Shown one piece after another: positions 15,957 through 25,355 of a DNA stretch of 64,000 nucleotides. The notes beneath the pieces were generated by a model, which worked only from the letters and a program-made list of their open reading frames with translations, did no database searches and was not told the origin of the DNA. The translations under genes and the position numbers were made by a program. Each line of letters begins with the position of its first letter. Positions within the stretch are counted from its first letter, which is position 1. Origin of the DNA: Meandrina meandrites (Eukaryota > Cnidaria > Anthozoa > Scleractinia > Meandrinidae); NCBI GenBank assembly GCA_963693305.1, contig OY855905.1, positions 47,934,444 through 47,998,443 on the forward strand, in the 5' to 3' direction.

Positions 15957-16952
15957 ATGGATGCCAAACTCGCAAAGACATACTATAGTCCTGGGGGCTA
16001 CTGGAAAGGTTTTGCTGCGATAAAAAAATTATCCGATGCTGCCAAGGTACCAGAAGAAACCGCAAAAAAGTGGCTGTTCAAGCAAGCACTCTGGCAGATA
16101 TTCCTCCCAGCACCGAAGCGCATTCCTCGGCCGAAATTCGATGTACCTTTACCCAACAAAGTGCACCAGGCTGATCTTCTTTTTTTGCCACATGACAAAC
16201 TACCCCGCGGGCGCAAAGTTTTTAAATATGCACTCACAGTTGTTGATGTTGCCAGCCGATTCAAAGAAGCTGAACCCTTGACCTCTAAAAACTCTGATGA
16301 AGTTGCCCTTGCTTTTAAGAGAATTTACAAACGCTCACCTCTGAAATGGCCTGAACTGTTGCAGGTTGATCCTGGGCGTGAATTCATGGGCGCTGTTACA
16401 AAAGAAATGGAAAATCACAAAACATTTATTCGGCGTGGGCGAGTTGACATTCACCGTGATCAGGCCATTGTTGAACGTTTCAACCGCACCCTGGCTGAGC
16501 GCTTGTTCGGGCACCAGTACGCAGTTGAAATGCGAATGCCTGAGGGACAGCGGTCCACTGCGTGGGTAAAAAGGCTTCCTGAAGTTCTGGCCGCTCTAAA
16601 CAACGAAGTAACAAGACTTATCGGCAAGAAACCTGTAGTTGCCATCAAAGAAAAGGCTGTTACTTCCAAGCCATCGACACCTTATTTGAGGCCTGTTGGG
16701 GAAAGGGAAAAAAAGCTCACCTCTATTTATAATGTTAGGTATTTATACCAACCTGGCGAGCTTGAAGGTGGTGTGAAAAGAGCCACTGATCCAATCTGGT
16801 CTTTGAAAGTTTACAACATTGAACGTTCTTTTACCAAACCGAATCAGCCCGTTCTCTACTATTTACACGACGGGCCCAAACGCGGCTTTGTGCGTGAAGA
16901 ACTACTCGTTGTACCTCCAAACACCACCCTTCCTCCGACTAACGTTAACTAA
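15957..16952 (+). CDS. INT: Polinton retroviral-type integrase
   Basis: A 331-aa protein of the rve superfamily. The catalytic triad is visible: D73 in HQADLLFLP, D138 in LQVDPGREFMG and E173 in QAIVERFNRTLAERLF (34 residues between D138 and E173). A helical N-terminal region precedes the core. The C-terminal ~90 residues (RYLYQPGELEGG...GFVREELLVVP) resemble the SH3-like DNA-binding domain. No chromodomain is evident. It joins the element ends to target DNA, which accounts for the 5-bp CCTAG duplication. The frame is fully open and all catalytic residues are present. It lies tail to tail with PolB: the integrase stop at 16950-16952 overlaps the PolB end. Confidence 0.93.
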   Translation: MDAKLAKTYYSPGGYWKGFAAIKKLSDAAKVPEETAKKWLFKQALWQIFLPAPKRIPRPKFDVPLPNKVHQADLLFLPHDKLPRGRKVFKYALTVVDVASRFKEAEPLTSKNSDEVALAFKRIYKRSPLKWPELLQVDPGREFMGAVTKEMENHKTFIRRGRVDIHRDQAIVERFNRTLAERLFGHQYAVEMRMPEGQRSTAWVKRLPEVLAALNNEVTRLIGKKPVVAIKEKAVTSKPSTPYLRPVGEREKKLTSIYNVRYLYQPGELEGGVKRATDPIWSLKVYNIERSFTKPNQPVLYYLHDGPKRGFVREELLVVPPNTTLPPTNVN

Positions 16953-18566
16953 ATGTGATATTCAATTGGTTCGGTGTGTATCCCGTCGGGCAGCACCCAC
17001 CGTTTGTCATAATAGGCGCTCAACCCCAGCTTCTCCTGCTCGTATGTTACCAATTTCCCTTTCCGCATCCGGAACCCTCTGTTTGTTGCCATATCCTTGT
17101 TCCCTTCCATCGCTGCCTTGAAACGGTGCCAGGTTATATCGTTTTGCTTCTTCGACATTCCTTTTGTGCTGAACTTCTTTTTGTCCCCCCGGTTATCTAT
17201 GAAATAGCATTTGGAGCAGAGCGCTATCATCCGTTCCCCCTCGCACTCCTTCTTAAACAGACCTGGCGTTCTACCACTCCACTTGTCCCATGCCAACCAA
17301 TTCTTTTTTTGGGCCTCGAATTCTGCTTTCAGCTCTGGCCTCACTATGTCTTCGAGTTTCTTTCCTGAGATGGCGAGGTAGTTGCTGTCTGTGTCCATCT
17401 GTATCAGCTCGAAATCTTTTCTGTCAAAGTACCTGTCCAGAAAGTCGTAATAAAATTCCAGCATCCGCAGCTTTGCCAGCTGATAGACTGCGATTCCGAT
17501 CTGGAATGGGCGTCTGATTGTGATTCGTGGTTTTCGACTTTCTAACTCGTACGCCTCCCCTATCTCATCCAGATCTGAGAAATATGCGCTTCGCAAGGCT
17601 CTGTCGACTACCTTCTCATCTTTGGTGTATATCACGTTTGTTTGCCGCTCCAAGGCTTCTATTAGCTTCCCGTACCCACTGTTTCCCAAAAGTTTGAACA
17701 CCTCCGCCAGCAGTGCTTTGCTTTTTTCTACGTCTCCTGTCCGGCGTGCCTCCGTGACTTGTTCCACGAACCAGGGAAAGATTTTTGCTGGTGTGTAGTC
17801 TATTGTCCGATAAACCTTTGTTATTTCTGCTCCATGATTCACATACCAGAGCAACAGAGGTGCGTATAGTAGTATCTTCTGTGCTGACAAAGCTCCTATG
17901 AGTTTCTTATCTTCTCCGCGTTTTCTTCCTGTTTCCCGCAAGTATTTGATCATATGCTCGGGGACAGCTTTTGCTGGCACCACTTTGTTATAGAAGAACG
18001 GACACATTTCCTCAAACTTCGCATGTAAGTGCTTCGGAATCTCTATGTCTACTTCTGCATACCCGAACCAGCTTCCTTCTTTGAGACTTTGTGTTAGTAT
18101 AAAGGGCGCTGTCAAGTCTTCATAGTAGTGTTCAACCCTTTCCTTTCCACAAGGCATTTCTCTTAGCATGGTTGATAGATACAGGGCGTTGGCGTCGTAT
18201 CCGAGGATGTTTTTGTTTTTGTTCTGCTATTTGATGCGGCCTTATTCTTGTTTTACCTACTTCGTGGTATCTTCTGAAAACGAGGCTCGGCCCTCCAACA
18301 ACTGCGGCTTTTAACATTTCGTATGCTTCTTTGCTTGGGGCGTATAGATCCGCGCCGCGCTCAATTGCTCCCCTTAGCAAGTAATGTAAACTCACACCTG
18401 GAATACTGACCGCGTCTTTCATTATGTCGATTCCCTTCCCTGTGTAGAAGTTTTTCATTTTTTGTAGTGCCTGAAGTCCTGGCGCCACATCCAGATTGTT
18501 GTAGTAACGCAACCATTCTTTGAAGGTTTTCATTTCCTTTTCTCGAAACAGCTTTTTGCACTGTTT

Positions 18567-18569
18567 TCA
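18567..18569 (-). other. In-frame TGA in PolB
   Basis: Homologous-looking sequence (KQCKKLFREKEMKTF) continues in the same frame after TGA. A single CGA to TGA change would explain it, possibly by deamination. Confidence 0.8.
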
Positions 18570-19559
18570 TTCCGACAGTTGTAGCCCGAAGTCTCCTTTC
18601 AACTTTGAATACCAATCCGGGTAATCCGGCAATCCTGCGTAATCCAGCTTTTCTGGTCTGTCAAACCACTCGTATGGGAACCACGATTTCTCTGCCTTGC
18701 ACTCGTAGACTTTCACCCATTTTTCGTAGCTTGTTCCTGGACCGAGGTAGTTGATTATGTCTAGAAAACGCGAGCCTGAAGTTAGCAAGAACATTATTTT
18801 GTTTCCGTTCTTTGCTACTCTGACTTTGTTGGTTACGCCTGTAAGCCGCTTTGCGAAATAGTTTTTGATCAGATTTAGATCATATGTACCTGAGTTAAAC
18901 CCTAGTACTGGGACCTGGTCACACCATTCTTCTATTTTTTTCTTCTGGTCCCTGGGTAGCAGGTCCATGTCTGCTGGCATATACTCCTCTCTTACTTTTT
19001 TTCTGATGTTTTCTCCGCGCCTCTCCAGCTCTTCCATAAACTTGCGGATCAGCTGTGCGGGTTCTCTTTCACAGATGTGGGTTGGGTCTCTTAAAAGAGT
19101 GTCACCGATGCTTACTGAGATTGGTACGTGCTCGTTCTCGATTGTTAAGTTGTCTGTCGGATTTTTTCGCTTGTTTTTGTCTCCGTACGCCTCGAAATCG
19201 TACAAGATCGCATGTGGATAACTTTTTGTTTGGGTTTCTGGTAGCTGTTCAAAGCTTTCCCCAACTTCGCAGGCCCAACACTCTATTACCGTGTAGCCGG
19301 CCTTTCGTAGATAAGCTGTTCGCCTCTTTGTTGCTATGTAAAGATCTTCTCTTGTTTTGTCACCACGGTCAATTATTTTGTCACGATCATGGTAACATAT
19401 TGGACATCCGTGCCAGTAGCATCCGTGGTATTGAAACACTATCTTTCTCTCATGGTTGTAGCCATCAACTGGTCTGTTCTCTATCCATCGCTCTCCTCCA
19501 TGCCCCGACATTGCATGGTGAATGGTGATGTTCCAATTCTTTGCTACATACTCTAGCCA

Positions 19560-19562
19560 CTA
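19560..19562 (-). other. In-frame TAG in PolB
   Basis: The frame from 20750 continues without shift into the exonuclease part (WLEYVAKNW directly after the stop). This separates the N-terminal 396-codon block from the exonuclease domain. Confidence 0.85.
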
Positions 19563-20625
19563 AATTGATTCATTCGATGCGTTATGTTTTGGGTAAAATG
19601 CTTTCTCATATGCTGTCTGCGGTGCTTCCACCTTTTTTCCTGGGCAATCTATTACCGTTTTCCCTTTCGCGCACCTTTCTGCGTGACGTTGAAGATGTTC
19701 TGCTCGTGTAAATCTTGCGTGGCAATGAATGCATTCATAAAGTTTTGCCAACTTTGTTATGTCTTTTATTAAAAATGCGTGCTCTCCATAAATTCCTATT
19801 GTCATGATGTTTTTTAACTTTGTCGCCGGATTTCTTACTTGATGCCATACAACTTCTTTTTCATCTACACGCTCTGGTATATATACCCTGATTCCTTGCC
19901 AATCTGAGAAAGCAACGCCCTTATTCAGGTGCATTTCTACCTTTTCTAATTCATCTAGTGATGTTTTTGCACAGTTTATCGGCGTATTTCTGAGATTGTA
20001 GAAACTCTTGGCTAGACTTTGTGCTGCTTTTGTGCTTCTATCCGCCCTTGCTCCTCTGTGCACAGCAATGCAACGCCATAGACATAAGTTATCATTATAG
20101 GTATCTAGTGCCACCATTGCATGATTCCCACGCGCAAGGTTGCGCAACCAGTGTGGTAAAGGTCCTGTTCCTATCAGGGGTTGTCGATCTTTCACAACCT
20201 TTAAATCAACTTGCGCGTGACCTACAAATACCCACCTTGTGTCTGGTCTTTCTTTATTATCTGTATCCAAACGGATTTCTTCCCTCTCTTGCAACCATTT
20301 CTCCGCTTCTTCTAGCTTTTTTATCCATGGGGAGCCGATGTTTTTGTAGTAGATTATTATGGTGCCGTCTTCTATGTTTTGCAACTTATACGCATAAATG
20401 TGCCTTGCATAAAAGGATGTTCTCACGTTCTTTTTTATTTTTTCCATTAATTTTGGTGTGATGTTTCCATTTAGGTTTTCAAAGAAGTTCCATAGGATGT
20501 AACGCCGCCCTTTTTTCTCTTTTCCGTCAATTTTTTTGCTCTCGTACAGATTTATTGTTTTTTTCTGGTATTCTTCCAAAGTTAAAGCTTTACCTTTTGG
20601 TTTTTCTGGGGGCTCTGCTTGCATT

Positions 20626-20750
20626 TTAGCAAGTTCTTCTTCCAATGCTTGCAACTCTGCTGGGTCCATTTTTGCAAGTTCTTCTTCCAATGCTTGCAAC
20701 TCTGCTGGGTCCATTTTTGCAAGTTCTTCTTCCCATGCTTTGAAGTCCAT
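20626..20750 (-). repeat. 45-bp tandem repeat at the PolB N-terminus
   Basis: Two and a half copies of a 45-bp unit encoding EEELAKMDPAELQAL start a few codons after the initiator ATG. An in-frame coding minisatellite, forming a charged helical leader. Confidence 0.9.
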
Positions 20751-20788
20751 TTTATATTATAATTGAAAAATATTTTTTGAAAATTGAT

Positions 20789-21034
20789 TTATATAATGTG
20801 AGGTTGCCTTTCTCTAATTGGTTGCCCCCCTTTCTTCTTTGGCCCTTTTTTTAAGTAGTAATCTCGGGGGTTCACGAATACCGTTTTACGTGAGTGTTTG
20901 CTTAAATTAAGCTCCCCACCACCAACAAAAGCGCGAGCTTCCGAGAGCGGTTTTGTTGGTGGTGGGGAGCTTAATTTAAGCAAACAAACTTCCCTCACGT
21001 AAAACGGTATTCGTGAACCCCCGAGATTACTACT
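20789..21034 (-). repeat. Right terminal inverted repeat, 246 bp
   Basis: Exact reverse complement of 4994-5239, including the 181-bp internal palindrome (20854-21034) and the inward promoter motif. Confidence 0.97.
20790..20826 (-). promoter_or_regulatory. Early-type promoter motif 5 (in right TIR, drives PolB)
   Basis: Exact mirror of motif 1. It reads inward on the minus strand, with its TATA-like part about 39 bp before the PolB ATG (20750). Confidence 0.75.
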
Positions 21035-21039
21035 CCTAG
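21035..21039. other. Right target-site duplication CCTAG
   Basis: Copies the five bases at 4989-4993. Removing 4994-21039 restores a continuous host intron. Confidence 0.85.
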
Positions 21040-21492
21040 CGAGCGTTGTCTGTTCTGGGTTCGTGATAAACCTTCTCCTTTATCAGTAGTAGGGACCTTC
21101 ACCTGATAAAATTGTAGTGAGCATAGCCTGGCGAATATAGTAGGCCGACATTTTTGCGAACAACTAAGCTATAATTTTAGATGTAAAATAACACGTTTTC
21201 GAAACCGCGACGACATTAATCCCACGGTATTTGTATGCTTGGGTCCCGTTCCCAGAACATAACAATGTTTTACATGTAAAATCGTATTTATCTACCGGTG
21301 AGTGCAAAACTGTATGCCATAATTACCTCTTATTAAGCCTGGTAAAAATTTCCAAGGCAAACGAGTACAGCACAGTACTTTGAATGTCCGCTGTTTTGGT
21401 CTCCCGTTGCATAAAGGTGATTTGCCAATTGTTTCATTTATCTTATTTTGTTTCATATAGTATACTTAACTAATTAAAGTAATTTTTTGCAG
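21040..21492 (+). other. Host gene 1 intron right of the Polinton
   Basis: AT-rich intron tail ending in a pyrimidine-containing TTTTTTGCAG acceptor. Without the Polinton and one duplication copy, the whole intron (4097-21492) would be about 1.35 kb. Confidence 0.55.
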
Positions 21493-21522
21493 CTGACCAC
21501 GTCAGACAGCCCGAATATCCAG
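21493..21522 (+). CDS. Host gene 1, 30-bp mini-exon
   Basis: Between TTTTTTGCAG and GTGAGA lies a 30-bp open segment encoding LTTSDSPNIQ, phase 0 on both sides. It joins exon 2 (ending MKKQK) to the GTPase exon (starting LPRGKDL). Both splice signals are good and the phase matches exactly, but such a short exon needs transcript support. It makes a flexible Ser/Thr hinge in front of the GTPase. Confidence 0.55.
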
Positions 21523-22649
21523 GTGAGAATTGTTTGCAATAAATTTCTTAGTCCTTGAAGAGGTCCTCAACAGGAAACACTGTATACTTGTGATTTTAAT
21601 GCACTATCATTATTTTGGCATAACGACTGAGAGTTTGGTAGTTATGCCTGGGGCATTGTTGTGATGGACTGCAGTTAAGTTACTGTTCAATCGTGCTGAA
21701 ACCGGCTAAGTATTCAATGTCGTATTGGCATCTTGACTCACAAAAAAAATTGACCTGTGATTGGAAAGTCATTGCAGTTTAAATGGAAATAAGTTTATCT
21801 TAAATTAAAAGTTTATATTTCCAGGTTTTCGAAACGTATAGCGTGTAGCCCTTTTGTTCCACTGAAAGCGCTTGTTTGGAAGCGCTCAGAAACGTGAATT
21901 TCGTGCACCAAAGTCTGCCATCTTGGAAATTGAAACCGAGATCGAACTATGACGTCTCTGTAGACAAGCATGCAGTGAAAATTTTTTCTGGTCAGTGAAG
22001 AAACACAATTTTCCTTTTCTCCAATGGGGGCAACTTGGCTGTCAAGCCACTGAAATATAACACTTCTTCTCGTTATAGAGCAATGCAGGAGCCACTTAAA
22101 TATACAGGTTTTGGTTCTATAAAGTGCTACCTTTGAGATTACACATCCTATAAATCAGCATTTCTCGATTATTTTGCTCTCACTGGCGAACAGAAATTAA
22201 AAAGTAAAACGTTGCGCTACATTTATGTTTTGACCGTTTTCAGAATATCGAGCTGGCTAAGTTCAAGATAGTTACCATCTATTTCTTTCCTGTTTGCATT
22301 TTGGTTTAACCCGTTACATTGTCCTCGATTCATTTCGGCTAGTTTGCCCTCATCTTGGTCGAACAATCGCGCTTCAACTTGCAGTTGCAATTGCTCCATG
22401 ATACACGTCGTGCGGTTCAGCGATTTCCAAGACACAATCTGCTTCCAAGCGCTTATGTGACTAACCAGTTCTATTTTCTCTAGCTTTTTGGAAAACGCGC
22501 TGCCTCGCCACGATCACGGACTGCCCCACTTAAAGTTCGAAACATTTCACAATATCATTTACACCCACAGTTTCTAAATATAACTTTTGCCCTTGATTGT
22601 TGTTTAAACTATTCTCTTAGCTTGTACCTTCCTTTTTTTTCTAATAAAG
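21523..22649 (+). other. Host gene 1 intron
   Basis: A 1,127-bp intron between GTGAGA and a T-rich acceptor ending CTAATAAAG. No ORF or element recognised. Confidence 0.5.
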
Positions 22650-23231
22650 CTTCCACGAGGAAAAGATCTCACCATTGTTGTTACTGGAAAACCTGGAAGT
22701 GGAAAAAGTGCAACTGCGAACAGCATAGTTGGAGGACAAATTTTCACAACAAGTGCAGGTTCAACGTCCGTATCTACACAATTTCAGCGCGGGACAAGAA
22801 CAGATGAAAGAAAAATCACGGTATTAGACACTCCTGGATTTCTAGAAACAGATGTAGCAAAGGAGGTCCCTAGGATTCTTAAATGGGCACCCCATGGATT
22901 CGACGCCATCATCCTTGTAGCGAAGTACGGTTCCAGATTCAACGTTGAGGATGCACAGGCGCTGCAACAGCTTCGAAAATTCTTAGGCGAAGAAGGTGAT
23001 AAATACATCATTTTACTTCTCACCTATGGTGACCAGGCAGAGCATGAGGCAAAGGAAGATAAAATATCAGTCTCCTATGATGCATGCGTGGACCTTTGGT
23101 TAGGAACGTTGCCAAACTGGGTTCAAACGTTCATTAACCAGATAGAGGGTAGAGTTGTTTTGTTCAATAACAGGCTGAAATCAGACCGACATCCCGAGGC
23201 TTATAAAAAGCAGCTATCTGAACTAATCAAG
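22650..23231 (+). CDS. Host gene 1, AIG1/GIMAP-type GTPase exon
   Basis: A 582-bp exon (194 codons), phase 0 at both ends. G1/P-loop GKPGSGKS at residues 13-20, G3 DTPG at 60-63, the AIG1 conserved box LVAKYGSRFNVEDAQAL at about 89-105, and a G4-like LTYGDQA at 124-130. The C-terminal part has LGTLPNWVQTFINQIEGR and VVLFNN. These are features of the AIG1/GIMAP (TRAFAC) family: septin-like GTPases that dimerise or polymerise, often on membranes, and are linked to immunity in vertebrates, plants and molluscs/corals. Compared with its paralogue (54750-55391) it lacks about 20 residues just after DTPG, the switch II region, so hydrolysis or partner binding may differ. Downstream it is spliced to a HINT domain, an unusual partner. 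Confidence 0.85.
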
Positions 23232-24446
23232 GTAAGCAACTTACGGGGAATCATTTAGCAGAGCACTGTTTCCTGGTTTGGGAGGCCTTTAGGTTCCAAG
23301 CATATCACTTTATATATATATATTTTTAGCACAGTACCTCCTAACTACAAAGATCTTTTGCGCGGTTCATGACTATGCGAGAAAAGCAGTTCTTAGCAAG
23401 GCTATTTGAACTCAAAAGCCACGCATTTCTCAGAGAGAGATATTTAAGAGTTATTTTGTAACAAAACTGCTGACTCGGCATTGTTTAAGAAAACGAAAAA
23501 CATGCTTCTTCACAGACTTCCTTGGAATTTGCCTTCACATACACAGAAGTAAACCTTAGTAAAAAAAACGTTTAAAATACATCACAAATAGTAACATATC
23601 AACTACTGTTTGTATGATTTTAATTCCAAAATCATCGCAGCGGCGTCATTTTCGTCCATGACACCTCTCCTCTAGGATGTCAAAACTACAGTCTGGATAA
23701 AGTTGACGCAAAACCAAACAATTATCAGTGGTTTGACCGGCTTACCACGTCCATTTTATAAGATAAAAGTTGAGGACACCACGCGTTTTTACAAGTTACA
23801 CGAGTTCTTTTCAAGTATAATGGAATCTCCTATGGGGTCTGTTACAAATTTCCGATCCCCTCCCTAGTGAGTTAAATGTTTGCGTCTCGCGCAATTTCTC
23901 ACACGTGCACTACGCCATCTGTAGTTAGCAGTTTGCGGTTTAATTTCGAGCGATTTGCGGCTTGTGAATCATTTTTTGCGGTTAGTGGTAACTGATATTC
24001 TGCTCTTCTGGTGTCCCTGGTCTGGTATATCTTAATAAACACGATTTGGTCGCAATAGACAATTTTTTTTTACATTAAATCAGTCGCGCGTCTGGTCGTG
24101 TAGTTGAATGCGTAATTTTTGAGAGAGCAAATTTCTCTATTCATTGCGTGATGCACAGAGCATAAGCGCAGTAACAAAAGGAGGCACCGTCCTTAAACAA
24201 GGTCAATTTTTTCGGAAGCTAAAGCAACGAAACTCTCAGGAACTTGAGAAAGAGAAAATTTTATTATTCAGGTATTTTTTATTAAGGTAGCTGCTTCTTA
24301 TAGTTGGAATAACTGAACAATGGTGTTTTGCCACTAACCCTGTGTAGCGTAGCAGAGTGTAGTCCGTCCAGCGGATTTGTGTTAAAAAGTCTAATTCAAT
24401 GTTAGCTAGTTTTAGAATAAATTGTTTCTGTTTTTCTGCTTCTCAG
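23232..24446 (+). other. Host gene 1 intron before the HINT exon
   Basis: A 1,215-bp intron, GTAAGC to TGCTTCTCAG. It includes a short TATATATATATA run near 23310. No embedded gene seen. Confidence 0.5.
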
Positions 24447-25355
24447 TTGATAGACGGCATTACCCAAAAAGTACCTCCATACCCACAAACCAAGGAAGAC
24501 AAGGAAAATCTTAAAGAGAAGATTGACGAAGTGGTGAATGTCGCAGTTGCAAGAAGAGACCAGGAACTAGAAAGAAGAAAACAAACGTCGGGTGCGCTGG
24601 CATCTCAGAAAGTTATCCCACAAGGAGACACGATAACACAACGAAAACCAACCATCAAGAGTGATGCCCCAGAAGAGGGGTGGCTGATTGTACCTATAGA
24701 CGAAACAAAAGATGTCGAAACGAGTGCTGACGAGAAATCTTGGGGTGAGATAGTCTGGGACGCATTTGGCGGTTGTTTCCCTGCATCAGCCATCTTTATT
24801 GATACGCACGGACAACGAAGAAGAATGGACTCTTTGAGGATCGGTGATGAAGTCCAAGTCATCAGGAACAATGAAATTCATCTTGATACCGTATTCTCTT
24901 TCATTCACCGTCAACCAGAGGTTGTGCAAGATTTCCTCAAAATCACAACCACGAAAAGCAAAATCCTAAAGATTACTAAAGACCATCTGCTGTTTGTGCA
25001 GAAGGTTGGTCAAGCAAAAGCCATTCCTGCCAGAGATTTGAAAGTCGGAGACACTGTGTACGTGAGAGTAAATCACAGTGTAAAGAAAGATGCAGTTCAG
25101 AGCATCAGCACTGTCTATGAGAAAGGTGTTTACGCTCCAGTGACCCTCAGTGGCACCATTCTGGTCAACGATGTGCACACCTCGTGTTACTTTGATGTGC
25201 TATCTCATGAGTGGTCCCACAGGGCTATGAGTGTTGCTCGCGCCGTGCATTATGTGTCCCCATGGATGCTGCAGTGGATCAGTGGCGTTGGACAGAAGGA
25301 TGGACTCCCAGGCTGGTGCAGACTGGCTCATAAGATGCTCACCTTGGCGAACTGA
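24447..25355 (+). CDS. Host gene 1, terminal exon: Hedgehog-type HINT (Hog-like) domain
   Basis: A 909-bp exon (302 aa plus stop). Residues 1-100 are a charged helical linker. The HINT domain starts at GGCFPASAIF (nucleophile C110, codon 24774-24776). The T..H block is ITKDHLLFV (T177, H180) and the second essential Cys is in HTSCYFDV (C247). The tail HEWSHRAM...VHYVSPWMLQWIS...GWCRLAHKML resembles the end of the Hedgehog Hog domain, including its sterol-recognition-like region. Such domains make an internal thioester at the Cys and split the protein there, attaching a nucleophile to the N-terminal part. At the position of Hedgehog's cholesterol-activating Asp (FLDRDPE type) this protein has H154 (FIHRQPE), so sterol transfer is doubtful while self-cleavage remains plausible. 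Cleavage would free the GTPase part. Family assignment strong; function is inference. Confidence 0.85.
   Translation: MIDGITQKVPPYPQTKEDKENLKEKIDEVVNVAVARRDQELERRKQTSGALASQKVIPQGDTITQRKPTIKSDAPEEGWLIVPIDETKDVETSADEKSWGEIVWDAFGGCFPASAIFIDTHGQRRRMDSLRIGDEVQVIRNNEIHLDTVFSFIHRQPEVVQDFLKITTTKSKILKITKDHLLFVQKVGQAKAIPARDLKVGDTVYVRVNHSVKKDAVQSISTVYEKGVYAPVTLSGTILVNDVHTSCYFDVLSHEWSHRAMSVARAVHYVSPWMLQWISGVGQKDGLPGWCRLAHKMLTLAN

Larger units (their letters stand above)
16949..20750 (-). pseudogene. PolB: Protein-primed-type DNA polymerase B, three lesions
   Basis: About 1,260 codons read inward from the right TIR. The first part has a 15-residue tandem repeat (ELAKMDPAELQALEE), then a region with NLCLWRCIAVH and a C2H2 finger (CIHCHARFTRAEHLQRHAERC would exceed one line; key Cys/His at CxxC...HxxxxC). 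HGCYWHGCP, Exo I (LYDFEAYGDK) and Exo II (GFNSGTYDLNLI) follow. Then come motif A (GYDANALYL), motif B (KLLGNSGYGK) and motif C (MDTDSNY). It replicates the element from the ends. Lesions: an in-frame TAG at 19560-19562, an in-frame TGA at 18567-18569, and a frame change within 18209-18226 (A-rich on the coding strand), just before motif A. The reading frame on both sides of each stop is the same, so these are point nonsense changes. No single intact polymerase can be translated without suppression. Repaired sequence not given. Confidence 0.9.
4994..21034. mobile_element. Complete Polinton/Maverick (polintovirus), 16,041 bp
   Basis: Identical 246-bp terminal inverted repeats and a 5-bp target duplication enclose the hallmark gene set: protein-primed-type DNA polymerase B, retroviral-type integrase, A32/FtsK-like packaging ATPase, a jelly-roll capsid protein and a set of small conserved proteins. 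The layout is left TIR, early small genes (+), two genes (-), 588-aa gene (+), coiled-coil gene (-), capsid to integrase (+), PolB (-), right TIR. Identical TIRs and the intact duplication indicate a recent insertion, here in a host intron. PolB and two early genes are disrupted, and no adenain-like protease was recognised, so the copy is probably non-autonomous. GC content is visibly higher in the virion genes than in the flanking intron. Confidence 0.95.

Noticed and set aside
22223..22435. 70-aa minus-strand ORF in a gene 1 intron
   Set aside because: Short, no motif, no sign of splice or promoter context.
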